This document shows positions 6,417 through 13,365 of a stretch of DNA of 15,798 nucleotides, piece by piece. This DNA is from Actinomycetota bacterium (GTDB taxonomy: Bacteria; Actinomycetota; Acidimicrobiia; Acidimicrobiales; Ilumatobacteraceae). The position numbers and the translations under genes were made by a program. Numbering within the stretch: the stretch's first letter is position 1; each line of letters starts with the position of its first letter. The stretch lies in the NCBI GenBank assembly GCA_009701105.1, contig WLKU01000015.1, positions 1 through 15,798 on the forward strand, written 5' to 3'. The notes beneath the pieces were generated by a model. The model made no database searches. It saw only the letters and a list, made by a program, of their open reading frames with translations, and was not told the origin of the DNA.

Positions 6417-9400
6417 TTAGCGGAAATTGCGCGCTACAACTTTGGCGCCAACCGAAAGTGGTGCGATGTGTTCGGCAACCACATTGATCACCCCGCCGTC
6501 CCCCACCTCGAGCCTTCCGCGCACCAGCAACGCCCCCGCACCGCGTGCGGCGATGCGATACCGAATCCAACATCCTGGTGAGCACACCACATTGATTAAT
6601 CCTGTCTCGTCTTCCAAACCAATAAATGTCACGCCCTGAGCAGTTGCTGGTCGCTGCCTGTGCGTCACGGTGCCCGCAACCAATACTTTGTCGTCACCTC
6701 GCGCACCACAAGCTGGCAATTCTGTTGCTGTTGCCACACCCATGCGTGTAAGTTCGGCTCGCAAAAATTCGGTGGGATGACCACTCGATGCAACCCCAGT
6801 AGCCCATAGATCGGCAATCATTTCATCGAGTGGCTGCATGCCAGGCAATTGTGGTGAAGCGGCGCCGGTTGTTACGCCCTGCAAGCGATCGGGTCGCGAC
6901 TGAATCACCGCGCCAGCACTCCACAACGCGTCGCGACGTTGTTGCCCAAACGATTCGTTAAATGCTCCGGCTGTTGCAAGTGCCTCAAGTTGCGCGATGT
7001 GCAGTTGTGGCACTTTGCGTACGAGGTCTTCCATATTTGCAAATGGTCGGTGTGTTTCGATCTCACGCGCAACTGTGCTGCTCAAACCACGCACCGAACC
7101 AACACCAAGCCGTACAGCCAACCCGCCTGTCGACTCGCCGCATTCTTCCAGCGTTGCATCGGCACGCGATGCATTGATGTCTACGCTGCGCACCACAACA
7201 CCATGACGTTTTGCATCCTGCACCAACGAATGGGGTGCCCAAAAACCCATCGGTTGCGCGTTGAGCAACGATGCACAAAATACTGCTGGCTCATGCAATT
7301 TGATCCATGCCGATGAATACACGAGATACGCAAAACTCACCGAGTGACTTTCGGGAAACCCATAACTTGCAAATGCCGACATCTTCGTAAAAATCAAATC
7401 TGCAACATCGCCAACGATGCCCCGCTCCGCCATGCCCGCATACAGTCGCTCACTCAACTTCAGCATTCGCGACTGCGATCTCTTTGAGCCCATTGCTTGA
7501 CGCAACTCGTCGGCTTCCGATGGCGTAAAACCAGCCACATCAATTGCCATCTGCATCAGTTGTTCTTGAAACAACGGCACACCCAATGTCTTGCCAAGGC
7601 TGTTTTCGAGCAACGGATGTAGATACGTGACGGGTTCTTGACCATTGCGTCGACGAATATATGGATGTACCGAACCACCCTGAATCGGCCCGGGTCGAAT
7701 CAGTGCGACTTCGACAACGAGATCATAAAAACGCCGTGGCTTGAGCCTTGGCAATGTGGCCATCTGCGCTCGCGACTCGATCTGAAATACGCCGACCGTG
7801 TCAGCTCGACACAACATTGCATACACATCATCTTCTTGCGGAATTGTTGCCAGGTCTACTCGAACTCCACGAAACTCTTCAATCAAGTCGACTGCATTGT
7901 GCAATGCCGACAACATGCCAAGCCCCAATAAGTCAAACTTCACTAATCCTGCTGCAGCACAATCATCTTTGTCCCATTGCAACACACTGCGACCCTCCAT
8001 GCGCCCCCACTCAACGGGGCACACTTCGGTCACGGGACGATCACACATCACCATTCCGCCAGAGTGAATACCCAAATGTCGGGGTGCGTCTTGCACTTGC
8101 TGGGCAAGCTCAAGCACTGCGGCCGGAATATTGTGGTCGTCATTTTTGACCGTGACTCCAAGCGAGCCCCACGCATCTACTTGTTTGCTCCACGCATCTT
8201 GTTGGCCTGGCGCAAACCCAAGTGCTCGCGACATGTCGCGCACAGCAGAACGCGCACGATACGTAATCACGTTGGCCACCTGTGCCGCATGATGCCGACC
8301 ATGGCGTTGATACACATACTGAATCACTTCTTCTCGTCGACCACTTTCAATATCAATATCGATGTCGGGTGGGCCATCTCGCTCTGGTGACAAAAACCGC
8401 TCGAACAACAAGCCAAGTGAAACTGCATCAGCCTTGGTGATGTCGAGCGAATAACACACAGCAGAGTTAGCCGCACTGCCTCGGCCTTGGCAAAAAATAT
8501 TGGATCGTTGACAAAATTGCACGATGTCCCAGACCACCAAAAAATATCCGGCAAAGCCAAGCGTTGCAATGACTTCTAGTTCGTGATCAATTACTCGCCA
8601 TGCACGGGCTCGCAGTGACAAATCTTCGCGCGTGTCACTTGGACGTATGCCGTATCTACGAGTGGCACCAACCTGCACAAGTTGCCGCAAATACGACATC
8701 TCATCCAGCCCATTCGGACAAGGAAACGGTGGTAGTCGTGGAGCAACGAGTCGTAAATCGAAGGCCGCATCTTTGCCGATCTCGGCGGCACATTGCACCA
8801 CACCTGGGTAGCGCGCAAAACGCCGATGTTGTTCGGCTCCACTGCGCACATAAGCCGTCGCAGCAGGTGGCAATGTTGCATCTACATCGTCCAAGCTGCT
8901 GCGCTCACGTACTGCCGCAACAGCAGTCGCCAAACGATGCTGTCTTGCAGTTGCATACAACACATCGTTTGTAGCAACACTTGTCAAGTTGTTGCGATGC
9001 GCAATCTGTACAAGCACATCATTGCGTGCAGAGTCAAGTGGGTCGCCGTGATCCCACACTTCCATCAGCACGCTGTCATTGCCAAACACTGTTTTCATTT
9101 GCTGTACTCGTCGCTCGGCTGCGCTTGGTCCTTGTTCATTAAGTGCACGCACCACCGCACCATCACGCCCACCCGTCATCACCCACCAATCACCTACCGA
9201 AAACTCGCCAAGTTGTTCGAGCACGAACACTGGATGTTCTTTGCTGCCAGCAAGTTGGCCGGCACTAATTGCGCCTGACAAATGCGCATAGCCTCGCGGG
9301 TTGCGAGCGATAATCACGAGACTTCCAGAATCGAGTTGCAACTCTGCACCAAATACCGTTGGCAACCCAAGCACTCGCGCTGCTTCAGCAAAGCGCACGA

Positions 9401-9581
9401 TGCCGTACAAGCCATTGCGATCGGTCAGCGCAAGCGTTTCCAACCCCAATGACTGTGCTTGCTCTACAAGTTGTTCGGGATGCGAAGCACCTTGCAAAAA
9501 AGAAAAATTGGATCGGCAATGCAATTCTGCATATGGGACATGGGCATATGAAACATGCGAATACGAAACATCATTTGCCAC
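6417..9581 (-). CDS. dnaE2: Error-prone DNA polymerase DnaE2 (ImuC)
   Basis: A 1054-residue C-family polymerase, the catalytic subunit of the mutasome that copies past DNA lesions together with ImuA' and ImuB. Order: PHP domain (about 17-280), then palm and fingers with PPDIDIDI (404-411), where Asp408 and Asp410 match the two catalytic aspartates of E. coli DnaE, and the third, Asp550, in KFDLLGL; a helix-hairpin region (about 850-900), where VRKVPQLHIAQLEALATAGAF is typical; and an OB fold near the end (from VLVAGTVTHR at 966). The tau-binding C-terminus of replicative DnaE is missing, as expected for DnaE2. In the PHP entry motif the usual HxH is His21-x-Arg23, so the proofreading-type metal site looks degraded. 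GTG 9581 is chosen because it sits six bases after a TAATAT -10. Residues 5-19 are three imperfect pentapeptides. The gene is separated from imuB by a Nudix gene and has its own SOS box. Confidence 0.95.
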   Translation of the reverse strand: MANDVSYSHVSYAHVPYAELHCRSNFSFLQGASHPEQLVEQAQSLGLETLALTDRNGLYGIVRFAEAARVLGLPTVFGAELQLDSGSLVIIARNPRGYAHLSGAISAGQLAGSKEHPVFVLEQLGEFSVGDWWVMTGGRDGAVVRALNEQGPSAAERRVQQMKTVFGNDSVLMEVWDHGDPLDSARNDVLVQIAHRNNLTSVATNDVLYATARQHRLATAVAAVRERSSLDDVDATLPPAATAYVRSGAEQHRRFARYPGVVQCAAEIGKDAAFDLRLVAPRLPPFPCPNGLDEMSYLRQLVQVGATRRYGIRPSDTREDLSLRARAWRVIDHELEVIATLGFAGYFLVVWDIVQFCQRSNIFCQGRGSAANSAVCYSLDITKADAVSLGLLFERFLSPERDGPPDIDIDIESGRREEVIQYVYQRHGRHHAAQVANVITYRARSAVRDMSRALGFAPGQQDAWSKQVDAWGSLGVTVKNDDHNIPAAVLELAQQVQDAPRHLGIHSGGMVMCDRPVTEVCPVEWGRMEGRSVLQWDKDDCAAAGLVKFDLLGLGMLSALHNAVDLIEEFRGVRVDLATIPQEDDVYAMLCRADTVGVFQIESRAQMATLPRLKPRRFYDLVVEVALIRPGPIQGGSVHPYIRRRNGQEPVTYLHPLLENSLGKTLGVPLFQEQLMQMAIDVAGFTPSEADELRQAMGSKRSQSRMLKLSERLYAGMAERGIVGDVADLIFTKMSAFASYGFPESHSVSFAYLVYSSAWIKLHEPAVFCASLLNAQPMGFWAPHSLVQDAKRHGVVVRSVDINASRADATLEECGESTGGLAVRLGVGSVRGLSSTVAREIETHRPFANMEDLVRKVPQLHIAQLEALATAGAFNESFGQQRRDALWSAGAVIQSRPDRLQGVTTGAASPQLPGMQPLDEMIADLWATGVASSGHPTEFLRAELTRMGVATATELPACGARGDDKVLVAGTVTHRQRPATAQGVTFIGLEDETGLINVVCSPGCWIRYRIAARGAGALLVRGRLEVGDGGVINVVAEHIAPLSVGAKVVARNFR
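9529..9573. repeat. Three tandem 15-base repeats at the 5' end of dnaE2
   Basis: Units start at 9529, 9544 and 9559 and read GCATATGGGACATGG, GCATATGAAACATGC and GAATACGAAACATCA on the plus strand. In dnaE2 they encode VSYSH / VSYAH / VPYAE just before the PHP domain. The first copy is fixed by the conserved YAELH start of the family; the others look like a slippage-made N-terminal extension. Confidence 0.75.
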
Positions 9582-9587
9582 CTCGCC

Positions 9588-9608
9588 ATATTAGCGAACA
9601 TATGTTCG
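9588..9608 (-). promoter_or_regulatory. SOS (LexA) box and leaderless promoter of dnaE2
   Basis: The perfect 14-base palindrome CGAACATATGTTCG (9595-9608) fits the actinobacterial LexA site GAAC-N4-GTTC. One base later on the minus strand comes TAATAT (9593-9588), a -10-like hexamer, then six bases to the GTG start. LexA binding here would cover the spacer between -35 and -10. The box lies inside the last codons of the Nudix gene. Confidence 0.85.
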
Positions 9609-10127
9609 TACCACTCTGAGGGCACCTGCCAAACCCTTGTCCGCCATGGCAATTGCGTCGTCCCACGCAAACCAAGCCACGTCTTGACTCTCATCAACAC
9701 CCGGCGCTGGTTCAACATCATCGGCCATCACTATGTAGCGCACATCTAAGTGCGTGTGCCCGCGCGGACCAGGGTGCACGTCGAGATGCACCAACACCGG
9801 ACCATTGTCGGGGTGTCGCACATTCAGTCCCGTCTCTTCTCGTGCTTCACGCAATGCACCCTCTGCCGGTGTCTCTCCCGATTCGATATGTCCGCCGGGC
9901 TGCAACCAAATATTGAGTCGTTTGTGCAAGTGCAACACCACACCTCGCTTGCCAACAACTATTGCTGACCCAGTGATGTGCGTGTCATTGGCATGCTCGT
10001 CAAACGGTGCCTCGAGCGTTGGTGCAATCGACAAAAACTGTTGAATTGATTCGCGCTCGCGTTCGTCGCACGGTGTTGCCGCAGCAAAATGTGCGCACAG
10101 TTGAGCAACGATCTCGACAGGAGTCAC
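9591..10127 (-). CDS. Nudix hydrolase inserted in the mutasome cluster
   Basis: A 178-residue protein with a perfect Nudix box at 79-101: Gly79, Glu85, then REAREETGL (93-101), the G-x5-E-x7-REUxEExGU pattern that binds Mg and hydrolyses nucleoside diphosphates linked to another group. The preceding TGSAIVVGKRGVVLHLHKR and WLQPGGHIESGE are typical of a widespread actinobacterial Nudix group of unknown substrate. GTG 10127 is supported by a TACACT hexamer six bases upstream. The gene starts 38 bases after imuB and ends 9 bases before dnaE2. Its final codons, for Arg-Thr-Tyr-Val-Arg-stop, are written by the LexA box of dnaE2, so its C-terminus is constrained by an operator. Possible roles are clearing damaged nucleotides during translesion synthesis or an unrelated housekeeping activity; the sequence does not decide. 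Confidence 0.9.
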   Translation of the reverse strand: MTPVEIVAQLCAHFAAATPCDERERESIQQFLSIAPTLEAPFDEHANDTHITGSAIVVGKRGVVLHLHKRLNIWLQPGGHIESGETPAEGALREAREETGLNVRHPDNGPVLVHLDVHPGPRGHTHLDVRYIVMADDVEPAPGVDESQDVAWFAWDDAIAMADKGLAGALRVVRTYVR

Positions 10128-10133
10128 GTCACG

Positions 10134-10139
10134 AGTGTA
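10134..10139 (-). promoter_or_regulatory. Putative leaderless -10 (TACACT) of the Nudix gene
   Basis: Minus-strand TACACT (10139-10134) is followed by six bases and the GTG at 10127, the same geometry as several other genes here. No LexA box is present, so the Nudix gene could be expressed apart from the SOS response as well as by read-through from imuB. Confidence 0.4.
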
Positions 10140-10165
10140 TTACTGCTACCCGTTATCCATGACAC

Positions 10166-11797
10166 TCACCCATAGCGCGCGGTCATCCACCACTCGCCGT
10201 GCTCGAGCACCATCACTACCGCGTGTGTAGTGGTGCGCACCGTGTCCTCAGCATCACGCGCCAGCACCATCTGCATTCGCACTGCCCTGCGTTGACGCAA
10301 TGGGTCCCACCACCGCTCTTCTACTGGCCATGGCCCAGCCCACGACACCACGTTGTACGCATGTCGACCAATCACTACATGTGCTGGCGATGCACTCAAT
10401 TCATGTCGGCCGCTGACGCTCACCGCACAACCACTCGCATCATCTACTACCGCCAGTAATGGTTCGTCGTACACAATTGAAGGTGACGGAGTTGGCAGTG
10501 CCCCACTCCACACTGTTTCTTTGATCACCTCCGACGCTGCTCGTCGCTCCATGTCAACTACTGCAGCTGGGGTCAACGCAAATACTTCGCTCACATCTCT
10601 TCCACCACGCCACTGCGCAACACGCACCGAATCGGCTCCGAGCATTGTTGTCAATCGTTCGATAGCACGAGCAGCCCATTCATCGGCTTGAGTGCTGCCG
10701 CCCCACAACCCAAGTTGCCTTCCTTCTCGTGCGCGCAGGCCAACCGGCAAATACCGCAACAACACAACACCGCTCGTTAGCCCGCGTGTTGCAATCCATG
10801 CATCCATCTGCCAACGCACGCGCTCGGCCATCGCCGCAGCAGTCAATCCTTCTGGCTGATACCACAGACGATCACTTTGTTCGCCATGATCGGTTTGCAT
10901 ACATATATGTAGACGCACGCAACTCACGCCTTGGTTGTTTAAGTACGTCACCAATTCATCGGCAACTGTGCGAGCCGTTGCCACCACCACATTGACATCC
11001 TCTACCGAGAGTTCAAATCGGTGCGTGCTTGCGCGTTCTGGTGGTGGCGCAATGGTGATGGGTGGATGCCGGTCATAACCACGTGCCAGGCGATGCAATT
11101 CAAAACCAACTGGCCCAAATCGTCCAACCAAATCTGATGGCTTCATTGTTGCAAGGTCTCCAATACAACTTAAGCCAAGCCGATGCAACAACGACACCAC
11201 GTCACGATCAATCTCGGCAAAGTCGGCGAGCACCGACACAGGTAATTGCGCCAAACTTTGTGCGCTCTCACCCGGCTCAATCACTAGATGCCGACCATCA
11301 GCAGCATGTGCAGCAACGAGTGCAGTGAGTCGTCCATCGGCAATACCTACTCCAAACACAATCGGGCGACCGTCGGCCAAGAGTGCAAGCGCATTGTGCG
11401 TGATGTCGTGCAAGCGTTGCGCCAACGCATCATCGCCACCCACATATCGCGATGGTCCGCGTGTAGCCAACAAAATAACGCCTGGGGTACTCACTTCTAC
11501 GAGGGGAACAAGTTCGCCCACCGCGCGCACTACCGACTCAAACATCAATCTGTCGCGCTCTTTGTTGTTGGCAGCAATATGCAGCTCGGGACACACGGCT
11601 TGTGCTTCGCGCCGTCGCATACCTATTTGCACACCTTGTTTGGCGGCATAGGCAGTGCGCGCCACTACGCGTTGCGCATGCAATACCGCAACTGCATCAA
11701 ACCATTGTTTGCGCGAATACAACTCGCATTGTGCAGCAACTGCCTGCCAGTCGGCACACGCAATTACTGCAACGCGCGTTGCAATCTGCTCATCCAT
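10166..11797 (-). CDS. imuB: ImuB, inactive Y-family polymerase homologue
   Basis: A 543-residue adaptor of the mutasome that links DnaE2 and ImuA' to the sliding clamp. It has the Y-family fold: an N-terminal palm (CADWQA, 14-19), SRYVGG (116-121) and FGVGIADGRLTALVAA (148-163). Where active polymerases have S-[IL]-D-E it reads STPG (103-106), so catalytic carboxylates are lost, as expected for ImuB. The clamp-binding motif is QLGLWGG (361-367), matching the QLxLW type. The C-terminal signature AGPWPVEERWWDP (487-499) is diagnostic for ImuB. The ATG at 11797 lies two bases after the imuA' stop, so translation is coupled. It is the second gene of the imuA'-imuB unit driven by the upstream SOS promoter. 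Confidence 0.93.
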   Translation of the reverse strand: MDEQIATRVAVIACADWQAVAAQCELYSRKQWFDAVAVLHAQRVVARTAYAAKQGVQIGMRRREAQAVCPELHIAANNKERDRLMFESVVRAVGELVPLVEVSTPGVILLATRGPSRYVGGDDALAQRLHDITHNALALLADGRPIVFGVGIADGRLTALVAAHAADGRHLVIEPGESAQSLAQLPVSVLADFAEIDRDVVSLLHRLGLSCIGDLATMKPSDLVGRFGPVGFELHRLARGYDRHPPITIAPPPERASTHRFELSVEDVNVVVATARTVADELVTYLNNQGVSCVRLHICMQTDHGEQSDRLWYQPEGLTAAAMAERVRWQMDAWIATRGLTSGVVLLRYLPVGLRAREGRQLGLWGGSTQADEWAARAIERLTTMLGADSVRVAQWRGGRDVSEVFALTPAAVVDMERRAASEVIKETVWSGALPTPSPSIVYDEPLLAVVDDASGCAVSVSGRHELSASPAHVVIGRHAYNVVSWAGPWPVEERWWDPLRQRRAVRMQMVLARDAEDTVRTTTHAVVMVLEHGEWWMTARYG

Positions 11798-11799
11798 TG

Positions 11800-12375
11800 C
11801 TAGCCAACATGTTGCAACACGTGTTGCATCGCTCGCGGCACGCGTCTGCCACTTACTGCCACATCAATGTGTCGGCCCTGCACATAGCCAGCCCCATGCT
11901 CGATGCCGTCCCACTTTGTGGTCTGTGTATGCAACACCACATCGGGTTGAAATATTGATCGCGGTGTTGCGTGCCGCGATGTTTCTACCAACACGAGCAC
12001 ATTGCGTCGCGCCTGAATGCGGGTTTGAATACGTCGCGCATCAGACTCGCTCGCGTCTCGCGGCACCTCAAGCATCATCACGTCAAAGCCATCGGCAACA
12101 GCAGCAACTGTGCTTGTCCAATCTTTTTTATTATCAGTTGGTGTTACCAACACCGTGCGTTGCAATGCAACACCTTGTTCACATGCCGACATCAACCCAA
12201 GATCGTTCACACCCACGATGGCCAGCCACGAACCGGCTTGGGTAGCGGCACACACCAACAACAATGCGGTCGACATTGCGGCATCGCCACTACACAACAC
12301 TGTGCGTCCGCGCACCAACACACCGTCGGGAATTATTGATTGCAAAGCTTTTGTTACGGGCAGTGAACTAGACAT
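11800..12375 (-). CDS. imuA': ImuA', RecA-like mutasome accessory protein
   Basis: A 191-residue degenerate RecA-fold protein that in mycobacteria is required with ImuB for DnaE2-dependent mutagenesis. The position where RecA has a Walker A GxxxxGKT reads CSGDAAMST (28-36), so ATP binding is probably lost. The C-terminal GAGYVQGRHIDVAVSGRR (161-178) resembles the basic ImuA' tail. It is shorter than the roughly 220-260 residues of better-known members, and identification rests largely on its place before imuB and behind a LexA box. The ATG at 12375 follows a TACAGT hexamer by six bases. A GAGG two bases before the ATG is too close for a normal ribosome site, which favours leaderless translation. 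Confidence 0.85.
   Translation of the reverse strand: MSSSLPVTKALQSIIPDGVLVRGRTVLCSGDAAMSTALLLVCAATQAGSWLAIVGVNDLGLMSACEQGVALQRTVLVTPTDNKKDWTSTVAAVADGFDVMMLEVPRDASESDARRIQTRIQARRNVLVLVETSRHATPRSIFQPDVVLHTQTTKWDGIEHGAGYVQGRHIDVAVSGRRVPRAMQHVLQHVG
11805..11828. repeat. Overlapping palindromes at the imuA'/imuB junction
   Basis: TGCAACACGTGTTGCA (11813-11828) is a perfect 16-base palindrome and CAACATGTTG (11805-11814) a perfect 10-base palindrome overlapping it. Both lie in the last codons of imuA' (encoding QHVLQHV), 8-31 bases before the imuB start. In the mRNA they could form a hairpin just ahead of imuB. Confidence 0.65.
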
Positions 12376-12381
12376 AGCCTC

Positions 12382-12402
12382 ACTGTAGCGAACATATGTT
12401 CG
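12382..12402 (-). promoter_or_regulatory. SOS (LexA) box and leaderless promoter of imuA'
   Basis: The palindrome CGAACATATGTTCG (12389-12402) is followed on the minus strand by one C, then TACAGT (12387-12382), then six bases to the ATG. Spacing is identical to the dnaE2 promoter, and 19 bases (TAGCGAACATATGTTCGTA, 12386-12404) are the same in both. This is the expected LexA control point of the imuA'-imuB unit. Confidence 0.87.
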
Positions 12403-12406
12403 TAGT

Positions 12407-12458
12407 TATTTGGCTACTATCTGGCTACTATCAGGCGCGTATTAGGCGCCTAATGAGC
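12407..12458. repeat. Array of 11-base-period repeats, candidate CarH-type operator
   Basis: TATTTGGC (12407), TATCTGGC (12418), TATCAGGC (12429) and TATTAGGC (12440) fit TAT[CT][TA]GGC with an exact period of 11 bases; TAATGAGC (12451) is a weaker fifth unit. Two units (12411-12421 and 12422-12432) are identical over 11 bases. The array fills the space between the photoreceptor stop codon (12463) and the imuA' promoter, and its right-hand boundary abuts the expected -35 position (12405-12410). Within it, ATTAGGCGCCTAAT (12441-12454) is also a perfect palindrome. One-turn direct repeats suit head-to-tail binding of MerR-like domains. Confidence 0.7.
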
Positions 12459-12462
12459 CTAT

Positions 12463-13302
12463 TTAGATGCGAATGGCGTGCTGTTGCAGCATTGGCATCA
12501 GCGTTCGCAGATCGCCAGCCCAGTAATCAGCACCCAAATTTTCGGCGTGCTCCAAGTCGAGCACTGCGGCACCTCCGGCAAAGCACGGAATCGAGTTGTT
12601 TGATGCCTTCTTGATTTTGGCAATCGTTTCACTCATTGCGGGCAGAGTTTCTTTCATCGTCGACGCGATACATACCGCAACTACATCAGGGATCTGCGTG
12701 GCCGCAGCCACAAAAGACTCCACTGGCACGTTGGACCCGAGGTCGTCAACTTTCCATCCCTCAAGATGGATCAAGTCGCTCAGCAACTGACCCCCCAGCG
12801 CATGCCACTCTCCCGCTGGCGAACCAAGCAACACCGTTCCTTTGCGCACACCGCGTTTCGAAAATCGTATTCCAATTCGTGCAGCAGATCGAGTTGCAAT
12901 GCCACTGGCACGGTGTTCAACGAACACGTCAATTTCGCCAATATGCCATTTCGTCCCAATTGCGTTCATTGCTGGCACCAACACATCGAGATACAGAAAA
13001 TACAAGTCATTTCCAGATCGCAAGATCGATTCCATCAGAGTCAACACACCCCGCTCATCGCCACTGATCAGAAGCGTCAACATCCGATCACTCCATGGAG
13101 CAACTTTTCGGGTACCGGTTTTGGACACGACCGCTTGACCCGAACCTTTTCGAAAAGCATTCAGATCGCTCGACTTGACCACCCAGCCGCGTCCCTCTTT
13201 GATGGCAGGTAGACGCCCTTCGCGCACATACCGATACGCAGTCATGTAGTGCACATTGAGTATTTCTGCCACTTCATTCAAACTCACAAGACTTTTCGGC
13301 AT
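12463..13302 (-). CDS. CarH-like B12-dependent photoreceptor / transcription regulator
   Basis: A 279-residue regulator. Residues about 5-50 are a winged helix-turn-helix of the excisionase/MerR type (SLNEVAEILNVHYMTAYRYV). About 68-150 is the helical cap of a methionine-synthase-like cobalamin module, and about 155-275 a Rossmann B12-binding domain. The cap carries the CarH signature W-x9-E-H: Trp119, Glu129, His130, plus His120 directly after the Trp, corresponding to Trp131, His132, Glu141 and His142 of Thermus CarH. The B12 ligand motif E-x-H-x2-G is Glu165, His167, Gly170, where His167 would bind cobalt. In CarH, adenosylcobalamin makes a dark tetramer that represses, and light breaks it. 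ATG 13302 is chosen because GGGGG lies three bases upstream; TTG 13314 is an alternative. It precedes imuA' on the same strand by 87 bases. Confidence 0.85.
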   Translation of the reverse strand: MPKSLVSLNEVAEILNVHYMTAYRYVREGRLPAIKEGRGWVVKSSDLNAFRKGSGQAVVSKTGTRKVAPWSDRMLTLLISGDERGVLTLMESILRSGNDLYFLYLDVLVPAMNAIGTKWHIGEIDVFVEHRASGIATRSAARIGIRFSKRGVRKGTVLLGSPAGEWHALGGQLLSDLIHLEGWKVDDLGSNVPVESFVAAATQIPDVVAVCIASTMKETLPAMSETIAKIKKASNNSIPCFAGGAAVLDLEHAENLGADYWAGDLRTLMPMLQQHAIRI

Positions 13303-13365
13303 GACCCCCGTCAACTCATCGCCTCAGACCACACAATAGCCGAAAAAGAATATTAAATTTTGATG

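Noticed and set aside
11655..12245. 196-codon plus-strand open frame opposite imuA' and imuB
   Set aside because: It is composition-driven shadow coding (Cys/His/Arg-rich, no domain), while the opposite strand has a coherent SOS operon.
12407..12458. CRISPR or satellite interpretation of the repeat array
   Set aside because: The units are 11 bases without spacers, and the array sits exactly between a regulator gene and a promoter, which favours an operator.
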